A DNA stretch of 11,306 nt. Origin: Desulfobacterales bacterium (GTDB lineage Bacteria; Desulfobacterota; Desulfobacteria; Desulfobacterales; JAUCGF01). The translations under genes and the position numbers were made by a program. The notes under the pieces were generated by a model, which saw only the letters and a list, made by a program, of their open reading frames with translations, was not told the origin of the DNA and did not search any database. The DNA is taken from positions 1-11,306 of the forward strand of contig JAOZRC010000113.1 in assembly GCA_029940345.1 (NCBI GenBank). Direction: 5' to 3'. Below are positions 1-7,651 of the stretch, piece by piece. Positions within the stretch are counted from its first letter, which is position 1. Each line of letters begins with the position of its first letter.

Positions 1-2
1 AC

Positions 3-947
3 CTGCTGCCGCGCCAATTTACTGAAACTGTTTGTCAGGCAGCCCTGAAAACCGGCGTCAGTGTGGTCAACACCAATTATGGCTATCCGATTGCGCATTT
101 GGATGATGCGGCCAAAGCCGCCGGTGTGACGATCATGCCTGAATGCGGTTTGGACCCCGGCATTGACCTGATCATTTACGGTGAAGCGCGTCGCCGTTTT
201 GACGAAATTCATGTAGTCAACTCTTACTGTGGCGGGCTGCCTGAAAAAAAGGCCTGCGACAATCCGTTTAATTATAAAATATCCTGGAACTGGGAGGGCG
301 TTTTAAGTTCTTGCAAGAGAGATGCGCGCGTAATTAAAAACGGCCGGATTATCGAAGTCACTGGCGCCCTGCAGCATGAAACCGATCTGGTGCATGAAAT
401 TGATTTTCCCGGACTCGGAACGTTAGAAGCCATTCCCAATGGGGATGCTATTTTTTTCACAGACCAGATGGGCGTTACCGCTACGATTACCGAAACCGGT
501 CGCTACTCTTTGCGCTGGCCCGGTTGGAGCGCGCTGTGGCGACCGCTAAAGCAATTGAATTTTTTGAGCGAAACGCCGACAGACGGCCTTGCTGGCGAGA
601 TTTCACCATACCAGTTTATGGTTAAACATTTGGAGCCCCTGCTGCAATACAAAGATAATGAAAAAGACCTGGTGGTCATGTTAAACATTTTTGAGGGCAT
701 TGCCGCGGGCAAACCTACGCGCATGACTACCCGTATGATTATCGAACGGGATTTGGCAACCGGCCTGATGGCCATGAGCAAGGGGGTCGGGTTTCCGGCC
801 AGTATTGTCGCCCAAATGATCGCTGCGGACGAAATCACGGCCAAAGGTGTGCTCACACCCATGTTTGACATACCGTATCAACTGTTTACAGAGCGTTTGG
901 TTGACCGCGGTATCGTAGTTGAAATCGAAGAAGAACGCTTGGATTGA
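3..947 (+). CDS. Saccharopine dehydrogenase family protein (5' end outside window)
   Basis: The frame is open from base 3, so the N-terminal Rossmann NAD(P)-binding part lies outside the window. What remains is about 314 residues, mostly the central and C-terminal catalytic domain. Family hallmarks are MPECGLDPGID (about 45 residues into the visible part), then SYCGGLP and NPFNYKISWNWEGVL. These match the substrate-binding domain of saccharopine reductases and lysine 6-dehydrogenases. Family members interconvert lysine, saccharopine or aminoadipate semialdehyde using NAD(P)H in the cytoplasm. Which reaction applies here cannot be told from the sequence. The protein ends EEERLD just before a TGA stop. 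A polar amino acid importer lies downstream on the same strand, which fits a role in basic amino acid metabolism (inference). The last codons recur as a 37-bp repeat at 4377-4413. Confidence 0.87.
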   Translation: MLPRQFTETVCQAALKTGVSVVNTNYGYPIAHLDDAAKAAGVTIMPECGLDPGIDLIIYGEARRRFDEIHVVNSYCGGLPEKKACDNPFNYKISWNWEGVLSSCKRDARVIKNGRIIEVTGALQHETDLVHEIDFPGLGTLEAIPNGDAIFFTDQMGVTATITETGRYSLRWPGWSALWRPLKQLNFLSETPTDGLAGEISPYQFMVKHLEPLLQYKDNEKDLVVMLNIFEGIAAGKPTRMTTRMIIERDLATGLMAMSKGVGFPASIVAQMIAADEITAKGVLTPMFDIPYQLFTERLVDRGIVVEIEEERLD

Positions 948-964
948 CAGCAGTCCAGACTGTC
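928..964 (+). repeat. Direct repeat copy A (end of dehydrogenase gene)
   Basis: This copy covers the last codons and the stop of the dehydrogenase gene plus 17 bases beyond. Aligned without gaps to 4377-4413 it matches at 31 of 37 positions. The core CGCTTGGATTGAC (936-948) is identical in both. Confidence 0.7.
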
Positions 965-983
965 GCTTTGGCGCAAGTGACAG
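960..983. promoter_or_regulatory. Operator-like dyad upstream of the first binding-protein gene
   Basis: CTGTCGCTT (960-968) pairs with AAGTGACAG (975-983) as a 9-bp stem with one G-T wobble and a 6-base loop. Its outer form, CTGTC-N13-TGACAG over 24 bp, is shared exactly in length with the palindrome at 4307-4330. A further TGACAG lies at 945-950. The dyad overlaps the -35 element of the predicted promoter, as a repressor or activator site would. It could also be a weak transcript hairpin after the dehydrogenase gene. Confidence 0.45.
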
Positions 984-996
984 GCAGTGCTATTAT
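968..996 (+). promoter_or_regulatory. Sigma-70-type promoter with extended -10
   Basis: The -35 element TTGGCG (968-973), a 17-base spacer and the -10 element TATTAT (991-996) are seen. A TGC directly before the -10 makes it an extended -10. The predicted start of transcription is near 1003, about 30 bases before the binding-protein ATG at 1033. The -35 is weak (4 of 6), which would suit activator control through the overlapping dyad. Confidence 0.5.
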
Positions 997-1032
997 CCTA
1001 AATAATTAATTTGGTTTACTAGGAGATGATTT

Positions 1033-1764
1033 ATGAAAAAAAAATTTTACTACTCTTTTGTGAGTCTGATAATATTATGTCTGTTTAATTCCTACTCTTT
1101 CGGGGAAGATAAAGTAATAAAATTCGGTACGTTTCCTGTTCCCCAACTTGTTTTGGATGAAAACCACGGCAATTTTATTGAACTGACCCGAACCATTGCT
1201 GAAAGGGCGCATCTTCACATTGAGATTACTGTGACACCTACTAAAAGAGCGCTCTTTAATTTCGGGGAGAAAAAAAATGATGTATTATTTCCCGCAGTAG
1301 ATCAATTTTTTTCTCCCGGAAATGAACCGGTAAAAACAGATGAACTGATTTTTATCAAAAAAGACTATGCTTTTACAAGAAAAGGTGAACCGCTTCTCAA
1401 AACCATAAAGGAGTTGGAAGGTAAACGGGTTGGAATTACTTTGGGTTATCCTTATGCTAAAAAGCTTACAGAGAATCATCTGATTGAATTAGACATGGCA
1501 AAAAATGATGAAATCAATGTGTTAAAGCTTATCGCAAAAAGAATTGATGTTTTTGTTGTTGAAGAAGTTTCGGGGTTGAAAGCCTTTCAAAGCAAAGGGG
1601 TAACGGATAAAATCCAATATGATTCCTCTGCTCCGATATCAGAAATCGATGTCTATTATGCTTTTCAGAATACCGAGGAAGGGAAAAAACTGGCTGAAAT
1701 CATCTCAAAAGTACTTGGCGAAATGAAAAAGGACGGAACATATTCAACAATAATGAGTAAATAA
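1033..1764 (+). CDS. Periplasmic solute-binding protein, SBP_bac_3 type, orphan
   Basis: The 243-residue precursor opens with a Sec signal peptide: MKKK, a hydrophobic core to about residue 22, and likely cleavage near SFG/ED. No lipobox is seen, so the mature protein should be soluble in the periplasm. The mature part follows the type 3 (polar amino acid) binding-protein plan. It has VIKFGTFPVPQ as the first strand, an ELTRTIAERAHL helix, a hinge around ELEGKRVGITLGYPY (residues 127-141), and a C-terminal KKDGTYSTIMSK typical of the family. AGGAG at 1021-1025 precedes the ATG. The gene stands alone with its own promoter, no adjacent permease, and convergent to a chemoreceptor gene. It may deliver ligand to that receptor or to the ABC importer encoded further on (inference). 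It is clearly more AT-rich than its neighbours, with many AAA, GAA and TTT codons, which suggests separate acquisition. Confidence 0.8.
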   Translation: MKKKFYYSFVSLIILCLFNSYSFGEDKVIKFGTFPVPQLVLDENHGNFIELTRTIAERAHLHIEITVTPTKRALFNFGEKKNDVLFPAVDQFFSPGNEPVKTDELIFIKKDYAFTRKGEPLLKTIKELEGKRVGITLGYPYAKKLTENHLIELDMAKNDEINVLKLIAKRIDVFVVEEVSGLKAFQSKGVTDKIQYDSSAPISEIDVYYAFQNTEEGKKLAEIISKVLGEMKKDGTYSTIMSK

Positions 1765-1786
1765 TCGGGCATCCTTCATTGAGCGG

Positions 1787-1895
1787 TTGACACTTTAAAG
1801 ATGGAGTGCCAAAAATTTACAGCTTGGCAGTTACCAGTACAGCCATACATCATCCGCCAAACTGTAAGTTTGGCACTTCGGCTAAAAGTGTAAAC
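1787..1895. repeat. Long imperfect inverted repeat between convergent genes
   Basis: The left arm (about 1787-1830) and right arm (about 1855-1895) are imperfect reverse complements. Identical blocks include ACACTTT (1790-1796 with 1885-1891) and AGTGCCAAA (1805-1813 with 1869-1877), followed by TTACAG and TTGGC blocks nearer the loop. The loop is about 20-25 bases. It lies between the stop codons at 1764 and 1944 and could act as a bidirectional terminator. The arms are far longer than a normal terminator stem and there is no strong T-tract, so a MITE-like or palindromic repeat remnant is also plausible. Confidence 0.6.
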
Positions 1896-1943
1896 TATTT
1901 TCAAAAACATATAGACGTTCAGTTGCAAGCGATGTCTTCCAGG

Positions 1944-4205
1944 CTAATACTGTTCGAAATTAGCATCGGTTGCGTCAATTGGAATGTGGGCGTCGCTTTT
2001 CAATTTCTTTAACTCTACATCAACTCCGTCGGCATCCTCTTTTTTATTCGGAGTCGTCGTACTATCGGCCGCATTGGTCACGGTCGCTTCCAACTGAGGC
2101 TGATTTGCTTGCCGGAAATCATCTTGAATCCCATCTTTTTCATCCTGCATGATTTTGAGAAACCCGATCAATGCGGCCATATCGGGAATTTGTTTATCCA
2201 TAAAAGCCTGTTCCAGCTTTTTTAAAGCGTTATCCGTGGCATGTACATCTGGTTCAATGTTATCGGGAAGGCTGAAGAATGAAACGGATTTGATCAGGTT
2301 CTCGGCCAGCATATTGAAATCCTGACTGTTGGACGCCATCTGCTCGGTGGCGGCAACGTTTTCCTGGATAATTTGATCCAGTTGCTGGATAGCCAGGTTG
2401 ACCTGTTCAATGCCGCCGGCCTGTTCGTTTGAGGAGATGCTGATCTCTTGAACCAGGTCCGCTGTCTGCTGGATGCCGGTCACAACCTCTTCGATCATTC
2501 CGCCTGCTTTTTCGGCGATTTCTGTGTTTGTGATCGAAAGATCATTGATCGCTTTGGCGGCTTTCTGGGTTCGCTTTGACAATTTGCCGACCTCGCTGGC
2601 CACAACGGCAAATCCCGTGCCATGTTCCTTCGCCCGGGCCGCTTCAATCGAAGCATTCAGTGCCAGTAAATTGGTCTGATGGGCGATATCCTCAATAACT
2701 CTTATCTTTTCAGAGATACTTTTCATGGCTTGCACGGTCTCTTTAACCGCCTTGCCGCCTTCCTGGGCGAGTTGAGCCGTTTTGGAAGAAATTTGCGCGG
2801 TTTGCTGGGCATTATCGGCATTCAACCCGATGGTGCTGCTCATCTCTTCCATAGAGGCCGATATCTCTTCAATTCCGGCCGCCTGTTGGGAGGTGCCTTG
2901 GGATATTTGACTTGCTGCCCCGCTGATTTGTTCACTGCCGATGGCTAACCGTTCGGATGCTTTTTGCACGTTAAGGCCGAATCGGATCAAATTTTTAATC
3001 ATTTCATTCAATGATTTGCCCAGGGCATCCTGCTCTGAGAGAATGTCGGCTTGGACGGTCAAGTCACCCCCGGCAATTTTTTCCGCGACACTGACAGTTC
3101 CCCGAAGCCCCGCAATCATTGCATTCAACGCCCGCATCTGGCGGTCATTAGCGGACCGCTCCCGGGCGTCCACGCTCATATTTCCGCCGCCGATCTCTTC
3201 GGCAATCCGGGTGACTTCCTCGGTGGTCGCGATCAGTGCATTCAGATTTATTTTGATTTTGTTGAAATCCCCCTGGTAACCCTCCGTTATGGCATCGGGG
3301 ATATCGCCCTTAGCCAGCCGGGTCAGCAAGGTACCTGTGGTATTCATGGGCTGGGTGATCGCATCGATCACATGGTTGATCCCCGCAATCAGATCACACC
3401 AGCCGCCTTCGAATTTTTCGACATCCCCACGGATGGTGAAACGCCCCTCCTGTATCGTCTTAATCAACTTATCGGTTTCATCCAGCACCTCTCGAATCCT
3501 GTTACGCATTTGGAGTGTCGCTTGTGCGATACCGCCGATTTCATCTCCCCGGCCGGCCATTGCAATGAAGCTTTGATGGTCATCTGTATCGGTAAAAGCG
3601 CCTTGTGAAACTTTTTTGATAAAATACATAAGCTTATCAAGCGGCTTTAAAATTATCGTCTGAATAAACAGGGTGAGCACCAGCACCAGGATTATATCAA
3701 GGATAACAACTTGAGTGACAATTGATAGCAGTGAATTGCGCAAATCCTTCGCAAGGTAACTCAAGGTGACAAAAACCTTTATATCACCCAGTTCGGTGTC
3801 TTTAGTTTTTATTTTTCCCGTGGCGGACAAATAATCCTTGGCGACGGGGAGTTTGTCGGACGAAACGATTTGTCCGTCCTCAGAGCGGGCAAAGCCGAAT
3901 TGGATAAGCTCGCCATTCATGATAAAAACAGCGGCAATTAAAGGCGATTTCATTTCCGCTTCAATAACAGCCTGGATTCCTTCATCGTCGAAATCATACA
4001 TGAAAGCTTTTAAGGTGATCTCCAGCCGTTCAACGGTGAGCGTTATACTGTCTTCCAGTTCTTTTTTCAATCGATCTGCCACCTCTGAATGCCGATACCA
4101 TCCGAATAAAGAGAGGCAAAGGGTGGAGGTCAGAAGTACAATGAGAATTGCCTTGATCAATAAACTGACACCGGATTTGTGCGATAAATGTTCTGTTTGG
4201 GACAT
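1944..4205 (-). CDS. Methyl-accepting chemotaxis protein with poly-HAMP linker
   Basis: This 753-residue transmembrane chemoreceptor signals to a CheA-CheW array. TM1 spans about residues 13-36. A short periplasmic sensor of about 120 residues (38-158) follows, and it is too short for a standard dCache domain. TM2 is at about 160-186. A first HAMP unit (187-240, with P188 and DEIGG) is followed by repeated HAMP-like units at about 241-283, 284-328, 329-370 and 371-410. The last two carry [11 protein letters not shown] and [11 protein letters not shown]. The MA signalling domain occupies about 410-690. Its hairpin tip, near residues 504-530, is [20 protein letters not shown] followed by [17 protein letters not shown] 60-residue polar tail ends FEQY and lacks a clear CheR-binding pentapeptide. 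GGAGGT (4211-4216) lies 5 bases before the ATG. The gene is convergent with one binding-protein gene and divergent from another, so a binding protein may be its ligand carrier (inference). Confidence 0.93.
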   Translation of the reverse strand: MSQTEHLSHKSGVSLLIKAILIVLLTSTLCLSLFGWYRHSEVADRLKKELEDSITLTVERLEITLKAFMYDFDDEGIQAVIEAEMKSPLIAAVFIMNGELIQFGFARSEDGQIVSSDKLPVAKDYLSATGKIKTKDTELGDIKVFVTLSYLAKDLRNSLLSIVTQVVILDIILVLVLTLFIQTIILKPLDKLMYFIKKVSQGAFTDTDDHQSFIAMAGRGDEIGGIAQATLQMRNRIREVLDETDKLIKTIQEGRFTIRGDVEKFEGGWCDLIAGINHVIDAITQPMNTTGTLLTRLAKGDIPDAITEGYQGDFNKIKINLNALIATTEEVTRIAEEIGGGNMSVDARERSANDRQMRALNAMIAGLRGTVSVAEKIAGGDLTVQADILSEQDALGKSLNEMIKNLIRFGLNVQKASERLAIGSEQISGAASQISQGTSQQAAGIEEISASMEEMSSTIGLNADNAQQTAQISSKTAQLAQEGGKAVKETVQAMKSISEKIRVIEDIAHQTNLLALNASIEAARAKEHGTGFAVVASEVGKLSKRTQKAAKAINDLSITNTEIAEKAGGMIEEVVTGIQQTADLVQEISISSNEQAGGIEQVNLAIQQLDQIIQENVAATEQMASNSQDFNMLAENLIKSVSFFSLPDNIEPDVHATDNALKKLEQAFMDKQIPDMAALIGFLKIMQDEKDGIQDDFRQANQPQLEATVTNAADSTTTPNKKEDADGVDVELKKLKSDAHIPIDATDANFEQY

Positions 4206-4306
4206 TGGAAACCTCCATAGTAAGGGAATTATTAGTAATTAACTTAATCCAATATACGTAATGTAACAGGGCAGGTATTTTATTTTTTTGATATCAGAAC
4301 TTATGA

Positions 4307-4330
4307 CTGTCAAGTTTATATACTTGACAG
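4307..4330. promoter_or_regulatory. Perfect palindromic operator-like site in the divergent intergenic region
   Basis: CTGTCAAG (4307-4314), 8 AT-only bases, and CTTGACAG (4323-4330) form a perfect 8+8 inverted repeat. It lies 101 bases before the chemoreceptor start and 124 bases before the binding-protein start. The spacing of the outer half-sites, CTGTC-N13-TGACAG, equals that at 960-983. Each half contains TTGACA on one strand and could serve as a -35 in each direction, but no convincing -10 was found at 17 bases. An operator for a dimeric regulator is the favoured reading. The regulator is not encoded in the window. Confidence 0.55.
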
Positions 4331-4376
4331 CATCAGAAATCAATGACATCTTCGTTTTAATTTAACATACTTTGAA

Positions 4377-4413
4377 AAGAAGAGCGCTTGGATTGACGGC
4401 GGTGCGGACTGCC
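4377..4413 (+). repeat. Direct repeat copy B (dehydrogenase 3' end remnant)
   Basis: This copy matches 928-964 at 31 of 37 positions. In the aligned frame, 4376-4396 reads KEERLD then TGA, against EEERLD then TGA at the true gene end. It therefore looks like a relic of the dehydrogenase C-terminus lying in the leader of the second binding-protein gene. Confidence 0.65.
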
Positions 4414-4454
4414 TGGAATTTGTAATATAACTCTAACACCCAAAGGAGGTAACA

Positions 4455-5258
4455 ATGCGATTTAAAAATGTAATGATTGTAACATTGGCACTGGCTATGA
4501 CCGTCGGAATGGCTGCAACAGCTATGTCCGGCACTTTAACGGACATTGTCAAACGCGGTGAATTGCGCGTTGCGGTTCAATCCGGCGCAGCGCCTTATGC
4601 GTTTGTGGATAAGGCCGGCAAACACACCGGCTCCATGGTGGAATTTTCACGGGAAATGGCCACGCGCATGGGCGTTAAACTCAAAATATTGGATTTTGAC
4701 TGGGACGGACTGATTCCGGCACTGCTTTCGGGAAAAGCTGACATTTTGGCGGCTGATATGACCCCGACACTGAAACGGGCGCTTAAAATCACTTTCGCTG
4801 ATCCCTGGATTTATGTTCAGCCCTGTATTTTCACCACAACCGATGCGGCCTATAAAACCCTGGAAGATGTAAACAAACCGGACGTAACCATAGGTGTGCT
4901 GCTTGGCTCCACCGGCGAAACCATTGCCAAGAAATATCTTCCCAAAGCCAAGATCAAATCATACAAAGGCGGCGGCCGCATGATCGTTCAGGCGCTGATT
5001 GCCGGTCATGTCAATGCCGGCGTCAATGATGACTTGGCCGTATTAACCGTATTACCGGATTTCCCGCCCAAATCCGTACGCTTGCTGGATAAGCGTCTCG
5101 GACGCGGCAAAGACCCGCTGGCTTTTGCTGTTCGTCAGGAATCAGTCAACCTGTGGCAGTGGATCAATCTGTATTTCAAAACAATCCGCGCCGATGGCAC
5201 GTATGATGATAACATCAAATACTGGATGGAATCTACGGATTGGAAAAAAGATCATTAA
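4455..5258 (+). CDS. Polar amino acid ABC transporter substrate-binding protein
   Basis: The 267-residue precursor has a signal peptide of about 25 residues (MRFKN, then a hydrophobic Ala/Met-rich core, with cleavage near AMSG/TLTD). The mature protein has the classic type 3 binding-protein order: TLTDIVKRGELRVAV at the start, GSMVEFSREMATRMG, WDGLIPALLSGKADI and a hinge with VTIGVLLGSTGE. It ends with IRADGTYDDNIKYW. The protein captures an amino acid in the periplasm and delivers it to the two permeases encoded at 5571-6911. A near-perfect Shine-Dalgarno AAAGGAGGT (4442-4450) predicts strong translation, as expected for a binding protein needed in excess. Operon partners follow after a 312-base gap that holds a palindromic element. 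Ligand identity, such as lysine or another polar amino acid, cannot be read from sequence. Confidence 0.9.
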   Translation: MRFKNVMIVTLALAMTVGMAATAMSGTLTDIVKRGELRVAVQSGAAPYAFVDKAGKHTGSMVEFSREMATRMGVKLKILDFDWDGLIPALLSGKADILAADMTPTLKRALKITFADPWIYVQPCIFTTTDAAYKTLEDVNKPDVTIGVLLGSTGETIAKKYLPKAKIKSYKGGGRMIVQALIAGHVNAGVNDDLAVLTVLPDFPPKSVRLLDKRLGRGKDPLAFAVRQESVNLWQWINLYFKTIRADGTYDDNIKYWMESTDWKKDH

Positions 5259-5305
5259 TTGATTTAAAGTTTTAGGTTACTAAGTAATGGGGATGAAATA
5301 ACTCA

Positions 5306-5521
5306 ACCTGTGCGGTTACAATTAGCGGTAGGGTGGGCATCGCCGGAAACTGATCTTGTTTACAGCGCCTATCTTTGTCGGCGATGCCCACCGATTCAAT
5401 AAAAATGGTGGGCAAAGTTAATCGCTTTAAACTATTTCCGATGCGCCACCTTGGTATCAACTATAAATCAGGTCAGTGGAAGAACGTAGCCCACCCTACA
5501 TCTGATAGCAACCGAACAGGT
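5306..5521. repeat. REP/MITE-like palindromic element with 33-bp terminal inverted repeats
   Basis: The ends 5306-5338 and 5489-5521 are reverse complements at 27 of 33 positions, both containing TAGGGTGGGC. Inside is a perfect 14-bp inverted repeat, GGTGGGCATCGCCG (5332-5345) with CGGCGATGCCCACC (5379-5392), with a 33-base loop. A further GGTGGGCA (5407-5414) faces a degenerate partner at 5439-5450. This multi-hairpin layout resembles bacterial REP/BIME or MITE elements with GTAGGGTGGGCA-type ends. It fills most of the 312-base gap between the binding-protein and permease genes. Nothing else was recognised in the gap apart from the permease ribosome binding site. Confidence 0.72.
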
Positions 5522-5570
5522 CGCAATAACTTGCAACTTGTAATTTTTTTTCAATCGGAGTTGACCGGAA

Positions 5571-6239
5571 ATGCTCGAAAATTTTAATTTCAGAATTATA
5601 TGGGAATACATGCCCTTCTTTCTGGAGGGGCTGCGCAACACGTTTCTCATTTCCATCGTTTCCCTTGTTCTGGCGCTGCTTGTCGGAATTAGCGCCTGCG
5701 CCTGCCGTCTTTCACAATGGCGTTTGTTGCGAGGTGCCGCTACCATATATATTGAGTCGATCCGTTCAACTCCGCTGTTAGTTCAAATCTATTTTTTTTA
5801 TTTTGGCCTTCCCACGTTGGGATTGCGTATCCCAGAAATTCAGACCGGCATTCTGGCGCTGATGCTTAACAGTGGCGCTTATATTGCCGAAATTGTGCGG
5901 GCCGGCATCGTATCGGTGTCAGCCGGTCAAATTGAGGCCGGTATCGCATCCGGACTGAACTATTTCCAACGCATGCGGTTTATCATTTTGCCTCAAGCGC
6001 TGGGGGTGACGGTTCCTCCCCTTTTAGGTCAGGCGATTGTGCTGTTTAAAGATTCGGCCCTTTTATCGATGATCGCGGTCGCCGAATTGACACGCTCCGG
6101 CCAGGTGTTAAGTTCAGAACGGTTTATGCCGTCTGAAGCTTTTCTTACAGTGGCCTTTTTCTATCTGTGCATCTACTTTTTTCTAAAATCTTTGGCCGAC
6201 TGGTCCCAAAAAAAACTGATCTTTCGTGAGGCCTATTAA
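5571..6239 (+). CDS. Amino acid ABC transporter permease, first subunit
   Basis: This 222-residue integral membrane protein is of the HisM/GlnP type, with about five hydrophobic segments (starting near residues 17, 55, 85, 155 and 185). The HisMQ N-terminal region has FLEGLRNTFLISIVSLVLAL and SIRSTPLLVQIYFFYFGLP. The cytoplasmic EAA coupling loop is QIEAGIASGLNYFQRMRFII followed by LPQAL, which contacts the ATPase. CGGAG at 5556-5560 precedes the ATG by about 10 bases. It ends 3 bases before the second permease start, so the two are surely co-translated and likely form a heterodimeric channel. Confidence 0.92.
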   Translation: MLENFNFRIIWEYMPFFLEGLRNTFLISIVSLVLALLVGISACACRLSQWRLLRGAATIYIESIRSTPLLVQIYFFYFGLPTLGLRIPEIQTGILALMLNSGAYIAEIVRAGIVSVSAGQIEAGIASGLNYFQRMRFIILPQALGVTVPPLLGQAIVLFKDSALLSMIAVAELTRSGQVLSSERFMPSEAFLTVAFFYLCIYFFLKSLADWSQKKLIFREAY

Positions 6240-6242
6240 GCC

Positions 6243-6911
6243 ATGATGCTTTCTTATTTTCAGCGTTTAATTGAAATCCTGCCCTTTTTTCTCAAGGGAC
6301 TTAAAATGACCGTGGCGGTCGCTGGTTTGGGGCTGATCATCGGAACACTGTTCGGCTTTCTTTTGGGAATCTTGCGCGCCAGTGACAAAAAATGGCTTAC
6401 CTGGCCGATTGGCGTTTATGTGGCGCTGATTCGCGGCACCCCGTTTATAGTTCAGATATTTATCATCTTTTTTATTCTGCCGGATTGGGGGGTGCAATTG
6501 GACGCTTTTCCGGCGGCCATTTTAGCCATGTCCATATTAGGGGCCGCTTTTATTTGTGAAATTGTGGCCGGCGGCGTCAAGGCGGTCGACCGAGGCCAAT
6601 GGGAAGCCGCAACCTCATCAGGGCTGAATATTATTCAGAAGCTGCGTTTCGTGATTGTGCCCCAGGCAATGCAGACAATTTTACCGCCGCTTGTCGGTCA
6701 ATATGTGCTTTTGATCAAAGATTCTTCGGTGGTTTCGGTAATTGGCGTTATGGAATTGACCCGCGTGGGATGGCTGACAGTAGTGCGCATCCCGGAAGGT
6801 TTGATGGTTTTTTCCCTTGTCGGCGTCCTCTATTTCGCAATCTCTTATCCACTGATTCTCCTGTCTAACCGTATGGAACGTAAAATGTCTTTGGGGCAAG
6901 TGCGCCTGTAA
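6243..6911 (+). CDS. Amino acid ABC transporter permease, second subunit
   Basis: The 222-residue permease is a paralogue of the preceding one, with the same length and plan: PFFLKGLKMTVAVAGLGLII, ALIRGTPFIVQIFIIFFILP, and the EAA loop QWEAATSSGLNIIQKLRFVI followed by VPQAM. A tandem ATGATG start leaves the exact initiator ambiguous by one codon. The GTGAGG stretch near the end of the upstream gene can act as the ribosome binding site, which fits translational coupling. The ATPase gene starts 11 bases after the stop. Confidence 0.92.
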   Translation: MMLSYFQRLIEILPFFLKGLKMTVAVAGLGLIIGTLFGFLLGILRASDKKWLTWPIGVYVALIRGTPFIVQIFIIFFILPDWGVQLDAFPAAILAMSILGAAFICEIVAGGVKAVDRGQWEAATSSGLNIIQKLRFVIVPQAMQTILPPLVGQYVLLIKDSSVVSVIGVMELTRVGWLTVVRIPEGLMVFSLVGVLYFAISYPLILLSNRMERKMSLGQVRL

Positions 6912-6922
6912 AGGAAAATCGT

Positions 6923-7651
6923 ATGATCAAATTTGAAGGTGTTCATAAATGGTTCGGCAAACTGCATGTGCTGAATGACATCAATCTGCATGTCACTTCC
7001 GGCGAAGTGGTGGTGATCTGCGGTCCCAGCGGTTCGGGTAAATCCACCTTAATCAGGTGCGTTAACCGGCTGGAAAAGTTTCAAAAAGGCAAACTTTGGG
7101 TGGATGACGTGCCATTACACGATCATGGCGTCAACCTGACCCAATTAAGGGCTGAGATCAGTTTTGTTTTCCAGCAATTTCATCTCTATCCCCACATGAC
7201 GGCTTTGCAGAATGTCATTTTGGCACCGGTGAATGTACGCAAAATGAACAAAGCCGAGGCCGCTGATCTGGGACGTGAAACCTTGACACGCGTGGATATG
7301 GCGGATAAATTCGATTCCTATCCGGCGCAGCTTTCAGGTGGCCAGCAGCAACGCGTGGCCATTGCCCGCGGACTGGCCATGTCTCCCAAGATCATGCTTT
7401 TTGACGAACCCACCAGTGCGTTGGACCCGGAAATGATCGGTGAAGTGCTGGATGTTATGGTTCAATTAGCGGATGAAGGCATGACCATGTGTGTTGTCAC
7501 CCATGAGATGGGCTTTGCCCGCCAGGTGGCGCACCGTGTTATTTTCATGGATGAAGGTGAACTGGTTGAAACCGGCCAACCTGACTCCTTTTTTGATAAT
7601 CCCCAAACTGAGCGTGCTGCCCAGTTTATCAGCAAAATTTTAACACACTGA
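6923..7651 (+). CDS. Amino acid ABC transporter ATP-binding protein (GlnQ/HisP family)
   Basis: This 242-residue cytoplasmic ATPase powers the importer. The Walker A motif is GPSGSGKST (34-42) and the Q-loop lies in SFVFQQFHLYPHMTAL. The signature is LSGGQQQRVAIARGLA (from 137), followed by Walker B IMLFDEP with D161/E162, the D-loop SALDPEM, and the H-loop VVTHEMGFAR. The length and all motifs are those of an intact polar amino acid transporter ATPase. AAAGGA precedes the start by about 6 bases. The stop codon shares one base with the start of the HAD/AIRS fusion gene. Confidence 0.96.
   Translation: MIKFEGVHKWFGKLHVLNDINLHVTSGEVVVICGPSGSGKSTLIRCVNRLEKFQKGKLWVDDVPLHDHGVNLTQLRAEISFVFQQFHLYPHMTALQNVILAPVNVRKMNKAEAADLGRETLTRVDMADKFDSYPAQLSGGQQQRVAIARGLAMSPKIMLFDEPTSALDPEMIGEVLDVMVQLADEGMTMCVVTHEMGFARQVAHRVIFMDEGELVETGQPDSFFDNPQTERAAQFISKILTH

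Noticed and set aside
3051..3608. A 185-residue plus-strand frame inside the chemoreceptor gene
   Set aside because: It is antisense to the poly-HAMP region of an evident MCP and shows no domain-like features of its own.
4307..4352. TTGACA at 4324-4329 as a plain sigma-70 -35 box for the importer operon
   Set aside because: At 17-base spacing the -10 would be CATCTT (3 of 6), and no better hexamer fits at 16-18 bases. The palindrome is better described as an operator-like site.
4393..4430. TTGACG (4393-4398) with TGTAAT or TAATAT downstream as a promoter
   Set aside because: The spacing is 22 bases or more, and the TTGACG is part of the duplicated dehydrogenase end.
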